Program-made: the position numbers and the translations under genes | Notes under the pieces: generated by a model | What the model was told of the DNA's origin: nothing | Database searches by the model: none | Seen by the model: the letters and a program-made list of their open reading frames with translations, nothing else | NCBI GenBank assembly: GCA_041648735.1 | Contig: JBAZOO010000039.1 | Coordinates: forward strand, 1 to 31,082 | Source of the DNA: JBAZOO01 sp041648735 | GTDB lineage: Bacteria > Verrucomicrobiota > Lentisphaeria > Oligosphaerales > CAITYL01 | Direction: 5' to 3' | DNA length: 31,082 bases | In this document: in pieces, positions 1-8,178 of the stretch | How positions within the stretch are numbered: position 1 is the stretch's first letter | Layout: each line of letters opens with the position of its first letter

Positions 1-206
1 CCACCCTTTGCGGCGGTGAAACCAACCCCAGCCAAACGCCCAACCTGAACCCCATGGAAATGGACATGGATCCGACATGCCCGATGTTATCGCCTGTCGA
101 AAAACCGGAAACAAGTCTCACACAAGCATGTGGCTTCGGAAAGCCCCGCCGCCGCCCAAACAGCCGCCCACTAAGTGGGAACTCCCAACTCCGGGCCGCC
201 CGCCCC

Positions 207-1157
207 TCAGCGCAGCGCCGCCTTCAGGACTTCCAGGTTGCGCTCCATGATCCGGAGGTAGGCATCGGCCGTCAGCGGGCCGGTGACCGCGGGATCAAGC
301 ACATGCACCGCCGCCCCCGTCTCCCGGGCAATGGCCCGCGCCGCCTTGTCGGGGTACTGCGGCTCGACGAAGATCGCCCGGATGCCGGCAGCCTTCACCC
401 GCATGATCGTCTCCGCCAGCTCGCGGGCGTTCGGTTCGCTGCCCGGCTCCCGCTGCACCACGGCGGCAATGGTCAGGCCAAACTCCTGGGCAAAATAGGG
501 GAATGCCTCGTGGAAGGTGACGATCCGCCGGTTCGGCAAGCCGTCGAGCGCCGCATGCATCCGCGCCTTCAAAGCCTCCAGCTTGCCGACGTAGGTGGCC
601 GCATTGGCCCGGTACCGCTCCGCGCGGCCCGGATCGGCCTTGGCCAGCCCCTCGGCAATCGTCCGCACCTGGCGGATGGCACCGCTGACGCCCACCCAGA
701 CGTGCGGGTTGGGCGCCGCGGCCGCGTGTGCCCCATGCCCATGCCCATGCCCCTCGTCCTCGGCGTGGTCGTGCCCATGCCCGTCATGCCCTTCGCCCCG
801 CAGCAGATCGCACCCCGCGCTGGCATCAATCACTGGCAGCGTGGGATGGCGCTGAATCGCCTTCGCCAGGAACGCCTCCATGCCGGCGCCATTGACCACC
901 AGCAGGTCCGCCGTCATCAGGGTCTTCATTTCCGCCGGCCGGAGCTGGTAGTCGTGGAGGCAGCCAGTGGTCGGCGCGGTCAGGTTCGTCACCGTCACCC
1001 CGGGCACCCCGCCGGCGACGTTCAACGTATGGATGTAGATCGGATAGAAGGAGGTGACGATGGCCAGCGGCCGCTCCGCCGCCCCCGCCCAGGCCAGCGC
1101 CGCGAAAAACGCCAGCGCCGCCACTTTCACTTTCCCTAGAACTCGCCGGTGGTTCAT
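207..1157 (-). CDS. znuA: Zinc/manganese-type ABC transporter periplasmic substrate-binding protein (ZnuA/TroA family)
   Basis: The 316-residue protein would capture zinc (or manganese) in the periplasm and deliver it to an ABC importer. Residues 1-27 form a signal peptide. Family marks are His68 in the motif CLHDY, a His/Asp/Glu-rich loop at about 124-144 (GHDGHGHDH then GHGHGHGAH) typical of zinc-specific members, His152 in NPHVWV, a further His in TFHEAF near 216, and a C-terminal VLDP acidic ligand. The ATG has a good AGGAGA site 7 bases upstream. The ATPase and permease genes are not in the window and may lie beyond the left edge, since only 206 bases follow the stop. Those bases hold no gene, only a weak hairpin (167-179). 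I found no convincing Zur box upstream. Zinc as the metal is inferred from the His loop. Confidence 0.9.
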   Translation of the reverse strand: MNHRRVLGKVKVAALAFFAALAWAGAAERPLAIVTSFYPIYIHTLNVAGGVPGVTVTNLTAPTTGCLHDYQLRPAEMKTLMTADLLVVNGAGMEAFLAKAIQRHPTLPVIDASAGCDLLRGEGHDGHGHDHAEDEGHGHGHGAHAAAAPNPHVWVGVSGAIRQVRTIAEGLAKADPGRAERYRANAATYVGKLEALKARMHAALDGLPNRRIVTFHEAFPYFAQEFGLTIAAVVQREPGSEPNARELAETIMRVKAAGIRAIFVEPQYPDKAARAIARETGAAVHVLDPAVTGPLTADAYLRIMERNLEVLKAALR

Positions 1158-1291
1158 CTCGGTTCTCCTGTTATGCCGGAACGGGGTGCCGCCCGTTGCG
1201 CGGCGCCCAGTGCGCCCTCACCGCCCTCAAACCCCAAACCCATGGACAGCCGCGCCGGCGGCCAGGTTCCGCATCTCCCCGGAACGCCGCC

Positions 1292-2317
1292 CTATTCCTC
1301 CCCCAGCGCGGCCGCCAGTTCCGCGGCGGTGACCGGACAGGTGCCGATCTTGGCGACCACGATGCCGGCGGCGTAGTTGGCGAGGCGGGCGGCGTCCGCC
1401 GGCGAAGCGCCGGCGAGCAGCGCCAGGGTGTAGGTGGCGGTCACGCAGTCGCCGGCGCCGGAAACGTCGAACACCTCGCGGGCGCAGGTCGGCAGATGCA
1501 GGGGGATGTCGCTGCCGCTGAAGAGCGCCATGCCATGGCGCCCCAAGGTGATCAGGAGGTGCTTCACCGCCCAGTGGGCGCGGAGGCGGTGGCAGGCCTC
1601 GCGCAGGTTCGCATCATCCTCAATGGGGTACACCGGCGCGGTGTCCGCCGGCATCCCGGCCAGGCCGAACGCCTCGGCACGGTTGGGCTTCATCACGTCC
1701 AGCCCGCGGATGTCGAACTTGTGGGCCGGATTCGGGTCGAGCACGGTGACCACGCCGCGGGCAGCGGCCCGGTCGGTGAGCCGCTGCATCATCTCCTTGG
1801 CGAGCACGCCCTTGGCATAGTCCTCGAACACCACCGCCTGGATCTCGCCCCGGGCGATCAGCCCAGTGACGCATTCCTCGATCTGGACGCGGGCCGCCTC
1901 GGGGATCGGCCGGGTCTCCTCATGGTCAATGCGGACAACCTGCTGCTGGTTGTTGGTGCGGGCGATGACCCGGGTCTTGACGGTGGTCGGCCGATCCCCC
2001 ACGACCACCAGGCCGCCGTCGCACGCCGCCCCCGATTCCACCAAGAGCCGCCGCAACGTCTCCCCATGCGCATCGCGCCCAATGACGCCACAGACCACCA
2101 CCTGGCCGCCCAGCCCGCTGATGTTGCGGGCGACGTTCGCCGCGCCCCCCGGCGTCTCCTCCTCCCGCTCCACATGCACCACCGGCACCGGTGCCTCCGG
2201 CGAAATCCGGGTGACCTTGCCGAAGATGTAGCGGTCCAGGATCATGTCGCCAACCACGGCGACCCGGGCCTGGCGGAACCGGGGAAGAAGATCACGGAGG
2301 GGAAGTGAGGTGGCCAT
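1292..2317 (-). CDS. rfaE1: D-glycero-beta-D-manno-heptose-7-phosphate kinase (HldE kinase domain / RfaE1), PfkB family
   Basis: A cytoplasmic sugar kinase that would phosphorylate heptose 7-phosphate at C1 in ADP-heptose synthesis for lipopolysaccharide core. The 341-residue reading has the family opening VAVVGDMILDRYIFG, the adjacent RISPEAPVPV, the PfkB signature GGAANVARN (57-65) and the catalytic GAGD (287-290, base Asp290) in DVSGAGDCVTATY. It ends after the kinase domain, so the adenylyltransferase half found in fused HldE is absent and must be encoded elsewhere. The start is uncertain: ATG at 2317 gives the best family N-terminus, but it has no clear Shine-Dalgarno. ATG at 2326 or a TTG at 2365 overlapping the upstream stop are alternatives. 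It follows the 2362-3123 gene on the same strand and is probably cotranscribed with it. Confidence 0.88.
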   Translation of the reverse strand: MATSLPLRDLLPRFRQARVAVVGDMILDRYIFGKVTRISPEAPVPVVHVEREEETPGGAANVARNISGLGGQVVVCGVIGRDAHGETLRRLLVESGAACDGGLVVVGDRPTTVKTRVIARTNNQQQVVRIDHEETRPIPEAARVQIEECVTGLIARGEIQAVVFEDYAKGVLAKEMMQRLTDRAAARGVVTVLDPNPAHKFDIRGLDVMKPNRAEAFGLAGMPADTAPVYPIEDDANLREACHRLRAHWAVKHLLITLGRHGMALFSGSDIPLHLPTCAREVFDVSGAGDCVTATYTLALLAGASPADAARLANYAAGIVVAKIGTCPVTAAELAAALGEE

Positions 2318-2361
2318 GGGATGCATGGGGGCTGGGAATGGAATCGCCGCGGGGGCGAAGG

Positions 2362-3123
2362 TCAAGGGGTGGCCGGACGGTTTTCGAGCACGCCGCGCAA
2401 CGCGGCATCCACCGGCAGCGCGGGAACCGCCTTGAACAGCCGCCCGTCATCCAAGGCCGTGAGTGCCTCCTGATACAGTTCAAGGTCGGCGGTGACGGCC
2501 CGGAGCTGGTCGCGGCTGAGCGCCTGCTGGTAGCGGCGCAGGCGCCGGGCCAGCTCGTCCAGCCGCTGCCCGACGAACTGCCGGGCGGTCTGTTCGGCGG
2601 GCGTGCGCGCCACGGCCCGGTGGTTCCGCTCCCGCAGGTCGTCCACCAGCAGCACCGCCTTCTGTTTGGCGATGCGATCCTCCCACAGCCGCGCCATGCG
2701 GATCTGCCGCGGCAGCCAGGCCACCAGCAGCACTTCCGCCACCAGGATGAGGACGATCAAGCCCTTCGCCAGCAGCGCCAGGGCATCGGCCCGCCGGGAA
2801 TAGGGGACGGGCGGGAGGAGGTGATGGAAGTGCAACGTCCGCCCGCAGCCGCCCAGTTCGTCGCCATTGCCGATCGCGCAGCGCTCGCTGGCTGGCTGGC
2901 CATTGACCAGCCACGGGATCTCCGGAGCGGCCTCCAGTTCCCAGCCGCCGCCGGGCCGTTCCCGGAGGGTCGCCGCCAGCGCGGGCGCCCCGGCCAGCCG
3001 GCACTCGCAGCCCGCGTCGCCGCCCACCCGCACCGGCCCGCCGGCAAAGCTCAGAAGCTCCCCCGGCGCGAACACGGCGGCGGGCGAATCCCCCTGCGGA
3101 CGGATGACAATCTGGATGGCCAC
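2362..3123 (-). CDS. Unknown membrane-anchored protein with FHA-like N-terminal domain
   Basis: I do not recognise a family. The 253-residue protein begins with about 110 residues resembling a small beta-sandwich of the FHA kind: VRVGGDAGCECRL, then LRERPGGGWELE, then WLVNGQPAS, then IGNGDEL, the usual spacing of FHA turns. The classical phosphopeptide-binding Arg/Ser pattern is not clear. A hydrophobic stretch at about 120-137 (ALLAKGLIVLILVAEVLLVA) looks like one membrane segment. A charged, probably helical tail follows, with Arg-rich DELARRLRRYQQALSRDQLR. The start is a GTG with GAGGGG nine bases upstream. The gene directly precedes the heptose kinase gene on the same strand. A regulatory or scaffold role at the membrane is only a guess. 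Confidence 0.6.
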   Translation of the reverse strand: MAIQIVIRPQGDSPAAVFAPGELLSFAGGPVRVGGDAGCECRLAGAPALAATLRERPGGGWELEAAPEIPWLVNGQPASERCAIGNGDELGGCGRTLHFHHLLPPVPYSRRADALALLAKGLIVLILVAEVLLVAWLPRQIRMARLWEDRIAKQKAVLLVDDLRERNHRAVARTPAEQTARQFVGQRLDELARRLRRYQQALSRDQLRAVTADLELYQEALTALDDGRLFKAVPALPVDAALRGVLENRPATP

Positions 3124-3339
3124 GGCGCAAACCCCTCAGCGTTCCGCCCGGTGGGCGGGGTCAAGCAAGATAGCACCGCCCCCCGCATTCGCCAACGGCG
3201 GGCCGGCGAGCCGCCAGCGCTGACGAATTTCCTCTGAGCTTGCCGCGGTCATCGGGCTGGGCGGCGGTTTCGGCGCGTTTCGGGCAGGCGCGGCCAGCGG
3301 GGCGGAATAAGGTTCGCCCCTCCCCAGGACGAATGCGGA

Positions 3340-3379
3340 AACGTCCACCTTGTCCATTCCGTCCATCGCTGTCCATCTC
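3340..3379. repeat. Imperfect short tandem repeat (GTCCAT family) beside the CRISPR array
   Basis: Between the FHA-like gene and the array the sequence repeats GTCCA-type words about every 9-10 bases: GTCCACCTT, GTCCATTCC, GTCCATCGCT, GTCCATCTC. It touches the degenerate last CRISPR repeat. I see no gene from 3124 to 3379. Confidence 0.6.
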
Positions 3380-3415
3380 GCTCCCTTGGGGCCGCACCGG
3401 GATGGGTGCGGAAAA
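3380..3415 (-). repeat. Degenerate terminal CRISPR repeat (leader-distal end)
   Basis: This copy has GCTCCCTTGGGG where the other six have GCTTCAATGGGG, so its changes lie in the 3' end in minus-strand orientation. Repeat decay at the trailer end is normal. It supports placing the leader end at the cas4 side of the array. Confidence 0.85.
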
Positions 3416-3853
3416 CATGGGCGACAGTCTGCCGCAGGTTGGCGCGTGGATGCTTCAATGGGGCCGCACCGGGATGGGTGCGGAAAATGCGTCATGGCGT
3501 AAGGATAAGCGGAATTGATATCGTAGCTTCAATGGGGCCGCACCGGGATGGGTGCGGAAAAGGTCATGCCGATGCCGTAGACCTGCCGTTCCGCCCAGCT
3601 TCAATGGGGCCGCACCGGGATGGGTGCGGAAAAGTGCCGCCGACCCCGGCCAGGCGGCTATCTGTGCCGAGCTTCAATGGGGCCGCACCGGGATGGGTGC
3701 GGAAAAGACTCCGATAGCTCACCGGTTGGCTATCAATATACGGTGCTTCAATGGGGCCGCACCGGGATGGGTGCGGAAAACATTGACGTATGGCGGGCAT
3801 CCATGGGACTGCATGTCGCTTCAATGGGGCCGCACCGGGATGGGTGCGGAAAA
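3380..3853 (-). CRISPR. CRISPR array, 7 repeats of 36 bp and 6 spacers of 36-38 bp (type I-G)
   Basis: Repeats start at 3380, 3452, 3526, 3598, 3671, 3745 and 3818. On the plus strand each reads GCTTCAATGGGGCCGCACC at the left and ends GGTGCGGAAAA. A 7-bp stem, CCGCACC/GGTGCGG, with a 6-base loop sits inside. Repeats 2-7 are identical. Spacers are 36, 38, 36, 37, 38 and 37 bp and differ from one another. Transcription is judged to run on the minus strand because the repeat then ends ATTGAAGC, close to the usual type I 3' handle ATTGAAAC/G. The only degenerate repeat is the left-most one, as expected at the leader-distal end. The leader should therefore lie right of 3853, but a broken cas4 sequence is there instead. 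Confidence 0.97.
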
Positions 3854-4086
3854 CCCGCGCCGCCATCGACGACCACAAATTGCCGATCGGGGTCGGGCAG
3901 GACGTGGTCGAGCGCGTCCACGCGGCGGTGGACGGCCTTGCCCTCGACGGTGAAGGCGTTGTCGGCCCAGCGCCCTTCGACGTGCATGAGGTGGAACAGG
4001 CGTGGGCAATACGCGAACTGGTGGAGCTGGTCGAGGGTGAGCAGCTCCGGCGCGTCGGCGGCGATGTCCGGCAGATTCTCGTCCAT
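3854..4086 (-). pseudogene. cas4: Truncated cas4-cas1 fusion: only the N-terminus of the Cas4 domain remains
   Basis: About 78 codons remain. The visible Cas4 marks are the N-terminal LHQFAYCPRLF, whose Cys27 is the first iron-sulfur ligand, then VEGRWADNAFTVEGK and GKAVHRRVD with His53. The later Cas4 catalytic Asp/Glu-X-Lys, the C-terminal cysteines, all of Cas1 and all of Cas2 are absent. Cas4-like sequence is convincing only to VLPDPD (about 3890). The next ~36 bases up to the repeat at 3853 could be Cas4 or a leftover spacer. An open frame continues into the repeats to a stop at 3748. ATG 4086 is chosen because AGGGGAG lies 7-8 bases upstream; a GTG at 4095 is possible. The fragment starts 13 bases after the csb3 stop. 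It is a deletion remnant or an assembly join. Confidence 0.85.
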
Positions 4087-4099
4087 GGCTGGCACTCCC

Positions 4100-5224
4100 C
4101 TAGACCGGCCTGGCGGGGGCGAAGAAATTGCGTTTGCCCGTTGGGTTGATGCATTCGCCGAAGAAACGCTCCCCGATTCCCATGCCAGTCGTCGGCACTG
4201 TGCCGATGGCCAGCAACGCCCGGATCACATCCAGACCGAGCGGTGCCGTCCACACTGGCCAAACAAAACCTTTTGCTTCCCACGAATCGACCCATGCCAC
4301 CGCAGCATGACGATTCCCGTCAGGAACAAGCGTCATGAAGCCAAGGCCAACAAAAGCCAAGGAATTGGCAGCAATATCACGGGGACGAGATTTGGATTCT
4401 TCTTTAGGAGCCTGCCATTGCAGAGCGTATGCACGCTGATCGAGTGGATCCCAGTCCAGGCTTTTTATACCCGTCGAAAAGGTGGGGTGCCCTTTGATCA
4501 TGCCAAGAAGCATGCTACCGCTGCATTTTGCCGCACAATTGCGGAAGTCTTTGAGTAAACCGCGCCCACTTGGGTCATTTCTGAAACTAAATGGCGTGGG
4601 AATCATTTTCCCAGCATCCCCGACACCATCCACCGCCTGCGCCGAAAGCGCCTCTGCCAGCAGGACATTGCCAGCGGGCCCCAGCCATGCCTGGACGGCG
4701 GCTTCAGCGCGACGGCGGAAAATGTCCGGCGCGACACCAATGATGTCGCCCAAGTGGGCAATGCCCTCCCCAAGGGCGTCATTGAGTGCGGCCTGGGCTT
4801 CCGCAAGCTCGTTTTCAAGCCGCGCCTTTTCGGCGGTGATGGGAGCAAGTTTTTGCGCGATGAAAGATGCCTTGGCCTCCTTCACCAGTTTTTGTTGTTT
4901 GGCCTCGCCATCCACCACCTTCTTGGCTTCCTTGAGTCTGTCCTTGACTTTTTTCAACGCCGCGCCGACTTCGCGCACCTTCCGGTTTTTCTCCGGGCTT
5001 GGGCCACCACTGACCTTGCCGAGCCCAACCAGGTCATCGGCGAACATTTGCGCCATTGCCGCCTCGTCAAGCACGGTGTGATAGGCAGGATGCCACGCAT
5101 TTTCCATGCGCCACGCCATCTTTGCGTTGGCATCATGCAGGCAGAGCAGGCGGAACAGCCCAAGGCTGGCCAGCATGTGCAGCGGGTTGGCGCCGTCCAA
5201 GCCTTTGCAGACGATTTCGTTCAT
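4100..5224 (-). CDS. csb3: Type I-G Cascade subunit Csb3 (Cas8u2)
   Basis: The 374-residue protein is the probable large/PAM-recognition subunit of the type I-G effector. The N-terminus GLDGANPLHMLASLGLFRLL matches the Csb3 opening, and the C-terminal part has LAFVGLGFMTLVP and a Gly-rich GERFFGECINPTGKRNFFAP end. The chosen ATG (5224) shares ATGA with the cas3 stop; a longer frame reaches 5413 but lies inside cas3. Residues 78-152 are a long Lys/Glu/Ala-rich coiled coil (LKKVKDRLKEAKK, then ENELAEAQAALND) that looks inserted between conserved blocks. Composition is odd: two hand-counted 60-base lines here are 48 and 52 percent GC, against 70 percent for a line of cas3. Family assignment is good; the role follows from the family and the locus. 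Confidence 0.88.
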   Translation of the reverse strand: MNEIVCKGLDGANPLHMLASLGLFRLLCLHDANAKMAWRMENAWHPAYHTVLDEAAMAQMFADDLVGLGKVSGGPSPEKNRKVREVGAALKKVKDRLKEAKKVVDGEAKQQKLVKEAKASFIAQKLAPITAEKARLENELAEAQAALNDALGEGIAHLGDIIGVAPDIFRRRAEAAVQAWLGPAGNVLLAEALSAQAVDGVGDAGKMIPTPFSFRNDPSGRGLLKDFRNCAAKCSGSMLLGMIKGHPTFSTGIKSLDWDPLDQRAYALQWQAPKEESKSRPRDIAANSLAFVGLGFMTLVPDGNRHAAVAWVDSWEAKGFVWPVWTAPLGLDVIRALLAIGTVPTTGMGIGERFFGECINPTGKRNFFAPARPV

Positions 5225-8178
5225 GGGGCGTCCTCCTCGATCTCTTCTTCCAATTCGCTGGCGCGGTGATCGGCGAGGCGCAGGCACGCCTCCAGGAATG
5301 CCAGCCCCCACCAGCCGTGCTTGCGGACCAGTGCCCAGAAGCGTTCGGCCACGCCGCTGTCGAGCCGTTCCAGGCCGGTGGCGCTGGCGGCGGCAAGCGC
5401 GTGGCCATCCCACGGCAGGGCGACGTCAACGGGCGTGCCGTCCTCGACCACCGGGGCGAAGCCGCGGCAGCGGCCATGGTGGCTGGCCAGCAGATGCAGG
5501 ACCAGATTGCGGTCATGCGCACGCCGCAACACGGCGCCGTCCGCGCTTTCCGCCAGGCGCACGGAAAGCAGTTCGTGGCGGCCGCCTTGGGGATAGCCGG
5601 ACTTTTGCCGGGCGGCCGCCGCGGCGGCGGGGGAAGGCGCCAGGGTTGCGGACTTCGCAAGCAGGCCGGCGCGGAGCGCCGCCAGCCGGTCGCCGCCGCA
5701 AAGCCAGGTTTGGAAGCGCGGGTCGGCCTTCCCCAGGTCGTGCAGGGAGGCCGCCAGAATGAGATCCGCCGTGATCGCGGCCGGCACACCCAATGCCGAA
5801 AGGAACGCTTCCGCCTTTTGCCGCACGTCCGCCGCATGGGTGGCCAGCGGCACGTTGCGCCCGATGCGGGTGGCGGCGGCATCCTCGGCGTCGGAGAAAT
5901 CGGAAGCTCCGTCCGCCGCCAGGCGGCGGGTGCCGACGAGCACCCAGCCGCCGGCGGGATGGGGGGAAAGTGCGCGGCGCTTGTCCTTGGCCAGGGCGGC
6001 GCAAATCTCCTTCAGCCAATCCGGCGCGGCCGCGGACTCCGCAACGGCCGCCAAGGCGGCCTGGCAGGCGGCTTTGGGATCGGCAGCCTCCGCTTCCGCA
6101 TCCAACTGGCAGAGAGGCAGAAGATGAGTTGCGGCCTCCCCCCAAGTGTCGGCCAGGGCGGGATGCAGGCGGAGGATGGCGCGGCGGCGGGCGGAGAGCT
6201 GGACGCGCTCGGCGATGTCCGCCACCGGTTCCTGGCTGGCGGGATTCCAGCCGAACTCGTCGCAGCCACCATAGGCGGCGGGCGCCACCAGCAGGTCGCC
6301 GGGGCGGATGTCGGCGGCGGATGGCGCCAGCGCCGACTCCTCCGAACCGCGCCAGCGCAGCGCCGGGCGGAAGGTGGCCGACGGCTCAGCCGACTTGCCT
6401 TCGTCTTCGGCGACACCTTGCCCTTCCAGGTCGGCATCGGCGAAATCCGCCTTGGCGCCGCCGGCCAGCCAGGCGCGGGCCACGGAAAGGCGGAGGGAAA
6501 GCGTCTCGGCGGCGGTGGGCGGGCAGAGCGCGGTGGCGTCGGCCCAACGAGCCGGGTCATCGCCGAGGTCGGCGCGCCAGACGATCTGGACTTCCGGTTC
6601 GCCGCGTTGCGGGCCATGCAGGAAAATGGCGGGCTCGGGGGAGACGGCCGGCTCGGGGCTGGTCTGCGCCCACAAGTCGCAATAGGCCGGGAAGATGACG
6701 GGGGCACGGGTGGCCGGGGCCAGCAGCTTTGCCATGCCCTCGGCGGCTGGCAGGATGGCATCGAGGGCGGCGACGCCGAAATCAACTTGCGTCCGCCCGC
6801 CGCCGGCCAGCCACCGCCAAGTTTCGGCCAAGGCGGCGCCGTAAACCGGGTCGGCGGCCGGCTCGCCGGCCAGTTTTGCGGCATCTTCGCGGACGACAAT
6901 GGCGGCGCGGGGTGGCGCCGGCCCGTTGCTTGGAGCAGCCGTGACAAGGATGCCCGGCAGCAGGCCGGCGGCAGCCGGGCGGCAACATTCGCCGAGGCGG
7001 TCGAGGCGGCCAAAGCGCTGGCGCAAGGCGTCAAGCGGCGCGCATTCGGTGACCAGCGCGTCGAAGTCGAAGTCGGCGCCGACCTCGATGCACTGGGTGG
7101 CGACGACCACCAGCGGGGGCGCGGTTGCGGAGTCCGCCCGGTTGCGGCCGGCGGCGAGGCGGGGCCGCCACTTCGCCAGGAGCGCGTCACGCCCGAAGGC
7201 GCGGGAACGGCCGGTGAGGAGGATGGCATCTTGGCCGGCGCCACGGCCATTCCCCTTCTTCAACAGCTCAAAGACGGCGCGGGCGGTGGCGACGCGGTTG
7301 GCGACGATGGCGACGGTCCGGCCCGGGGCGAGCATCGGCCTGGCGGCGGCCAGCAGTTCCTTGGCGAAGTCCGCATCTTTCTTGCCTTTGCCCGCGGCCA
7401 GCGCGGCGTTTTTGCCGGCGGCCAAGCGCTGGGCAAGGACGCCGTTTTGGCGATCGTCGGCATTCAGCCCGAACGGCGTTATGCCCGGTGGCGGGGTGGC
7501 GGTCATGGGGACGAAGGCAAAGGGCAGCTTCAGCGGTTGCGCGGCCATTTCCCGGTATTTGGCGATCCAGCCCAGCGTCTCCAGGAACGGCTGGCTGACA
7601 TGGGCTTCGTCAAGGATCAGCAGGGAGTCGTTGGCCAGCAGCCCAGCATGGATGGGCCACATGAATGGGGAGAGGCCATAGCCGCGGAAGAGCAGGCGCG
7701 AGCCTACCTGGTCGACGGTGGAGAGCAGGATGGTTGGTTGGACGGGGGTGCGTGCCCAGCGTTCCTCGCGGTAGAGGCCACCGCGCAGGACGGCGACATG
7801 CACCGGCTCCTCCGGCTCGCCGCCGAGGGTGCGCAAGGCATCGGCGGTTTCCTTGAGGATGCCGCCTTGGGCCTCGGCCAGGGCATCGCGGATGCGTTCG
7901 GCGCGGCGGGCGGCGTCGTCCACGACCACCCGGCGGTCGACGATCAGGGCGATCCGCCGGGGCATGGTGCGCCGCTCGGGCGGCAGGTGGGCCTGGCAGG
8001 CGAGCGCGAACAGGGCGATGTCGAGGACGGCGGTCTTGCCGCTGGCGGTGGGGAGCGCAACCGGGCGCGTCCAGCCCGTTTCCAGGACTTCGCGGAGCAG
8101 GCGCGCCTGCCACGGGAAAGGGTTGTGGCCGTGGATGGCGGCAAAGAACTCGGCAAAGCGGTCTGGCGTCAGGTTCAT
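5221..8178 (-). CDS. cas3: CRISPR-associated helicase-nuclease Cas3 (type I-G, C-terminal HD domain)
   Basis: This 985-residue DNA-unwinding nuclease would be recruited by the Cascade complex to degrade target DNA. The helicase part comes first: FPWQARLL (Q-motif region), Walker A PTASGKT near 44-50, motif Ia IVDRRVVVDDA, Walker B LILDEAH, motif III MTATPP, motif V ATQCIEVGADFDFD and motif VI QRFGRLDR. The HD nuclease is C-terminal, as in type I-G: LHDLGKADPRFQ for the His-Asp pair, then HELLSVRLA and LLASHHGRCRG. All core residues look intact. The ATG overlaps the stop of the nuclease gene (ATGA) and its own TGA overlaps the csb3 start. Three copies of the dispersed palindrome, one imperfect, fall in Ala-rich linkers. 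Confidence 0.96.
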   Translation of the reverse strand: MNLTPDRFAEFFAAIHGHNPFPWQARLLREVLETGWTRPVALPTASGKTAVLDIALFALACQAHLPPERRTMPRRIALIVDRRVVVDDAARRAERIRDALAEAQGGILKETADALRTLGGEPEEPVHVAVLRGGLYREERWARTPVQPTILLSTVDQVGSRLLFRGYGLSPFMWPIHAGLLANDSLLILDEAHVSQPFLETLGWIAKYREMAAQPLKLPFAFVPMTATPPPGITPFGLNADDRQNGVLAQRLAAGKNAALAAGKGKKDADFAKELLAAARPMLAPGRTVAIVANRVATARAVFELLKKGNGRGAGQDAILLTGRSRAFGRDALLAKWRPRLAAGRNRADSATAPPLVVVATQCIEVGADFDFDALVTECAPLDALRQRFGRLDRLGECCRPAAAGLLPGILVTAAPSNGPAPPRAAIVVREDAAKLAGEPAADPVYGAALAETWRWLAGGGRTQVDFGVAALDAILPAAEGMAKLLAPATRAPVIFPAYCDLWAQTSPEPAVSPEPAIFLHGPQRGEPEVQIVWRADLGDDPARWADATALCPPTAAETLSLRLSVARAWLAGGAKADFADADLEGQGVAEDEGKSAEPSATFRPALRWRGSEESALAPSAADIRPGDLLVAPAAYGGCDEFGWNPASQEPVADIAERVQLSARRRAILRLHPALADTWGEAATHLLPLCQLDAEAEAADPKAACQAALAAVAESAAAPDWLKEICAALAKDKRRALSPHPAGGWVLVGTRRLAADGASDFSDAEDAAATRIGRNVPLATHAADVRQKAEAFLSALGVPAAITADLILAASLHDLGKADPRFQTWLCGGDRLAALRAGLLAKSATLAPSPAAAAAARQKSGYPQGGRHELLSVRLAESADGAVLRRAHDRNLVLHLLASHHGRCRGFAPVVEDGTPVDVALPWDGHALAAASATGLERLDSGVAERFWALVRKHGWWGLAFLEACLRLADHRASELEEEIEEDAP
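6032..6042. repeat. Dispersed palindrome core (in cas3)
   Basis: GCGGACTCCGC followed by AAC; cas3 reads VAESAAAP here, an Ala-rich linker. An imperfect relative with one changed base lies at 5646-5660. Confidence 0.65.
7127..7137. repeat. Dispersed palindrome core (in cas3)
   Basis: TT then GCGGAGTCCGC; cas3 reads RADSATAPP between helicase blocks. Confidence 0.65.

Noticed and set aside
54..1139. A 361-codon plus-strand frame opposite the zinc-binding protein gene
   Set aside because: Antisense shadow; the minus strand has a signal peptide and metal ligands in the right order.
1158..1291. A Zur-type operator upstream of the zinc-binding protein gene
   Set aside because: No AT-rich dyad of the Zur kind is visible, only a short GTTATG word.
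3564..4295. A long minus-strand frame through five CRISPR repeats
   Set aside because: The 36-bp repeats with 36-38 bp spacers happen to stay open; the repeated peptides are repeat translations, not a protein.
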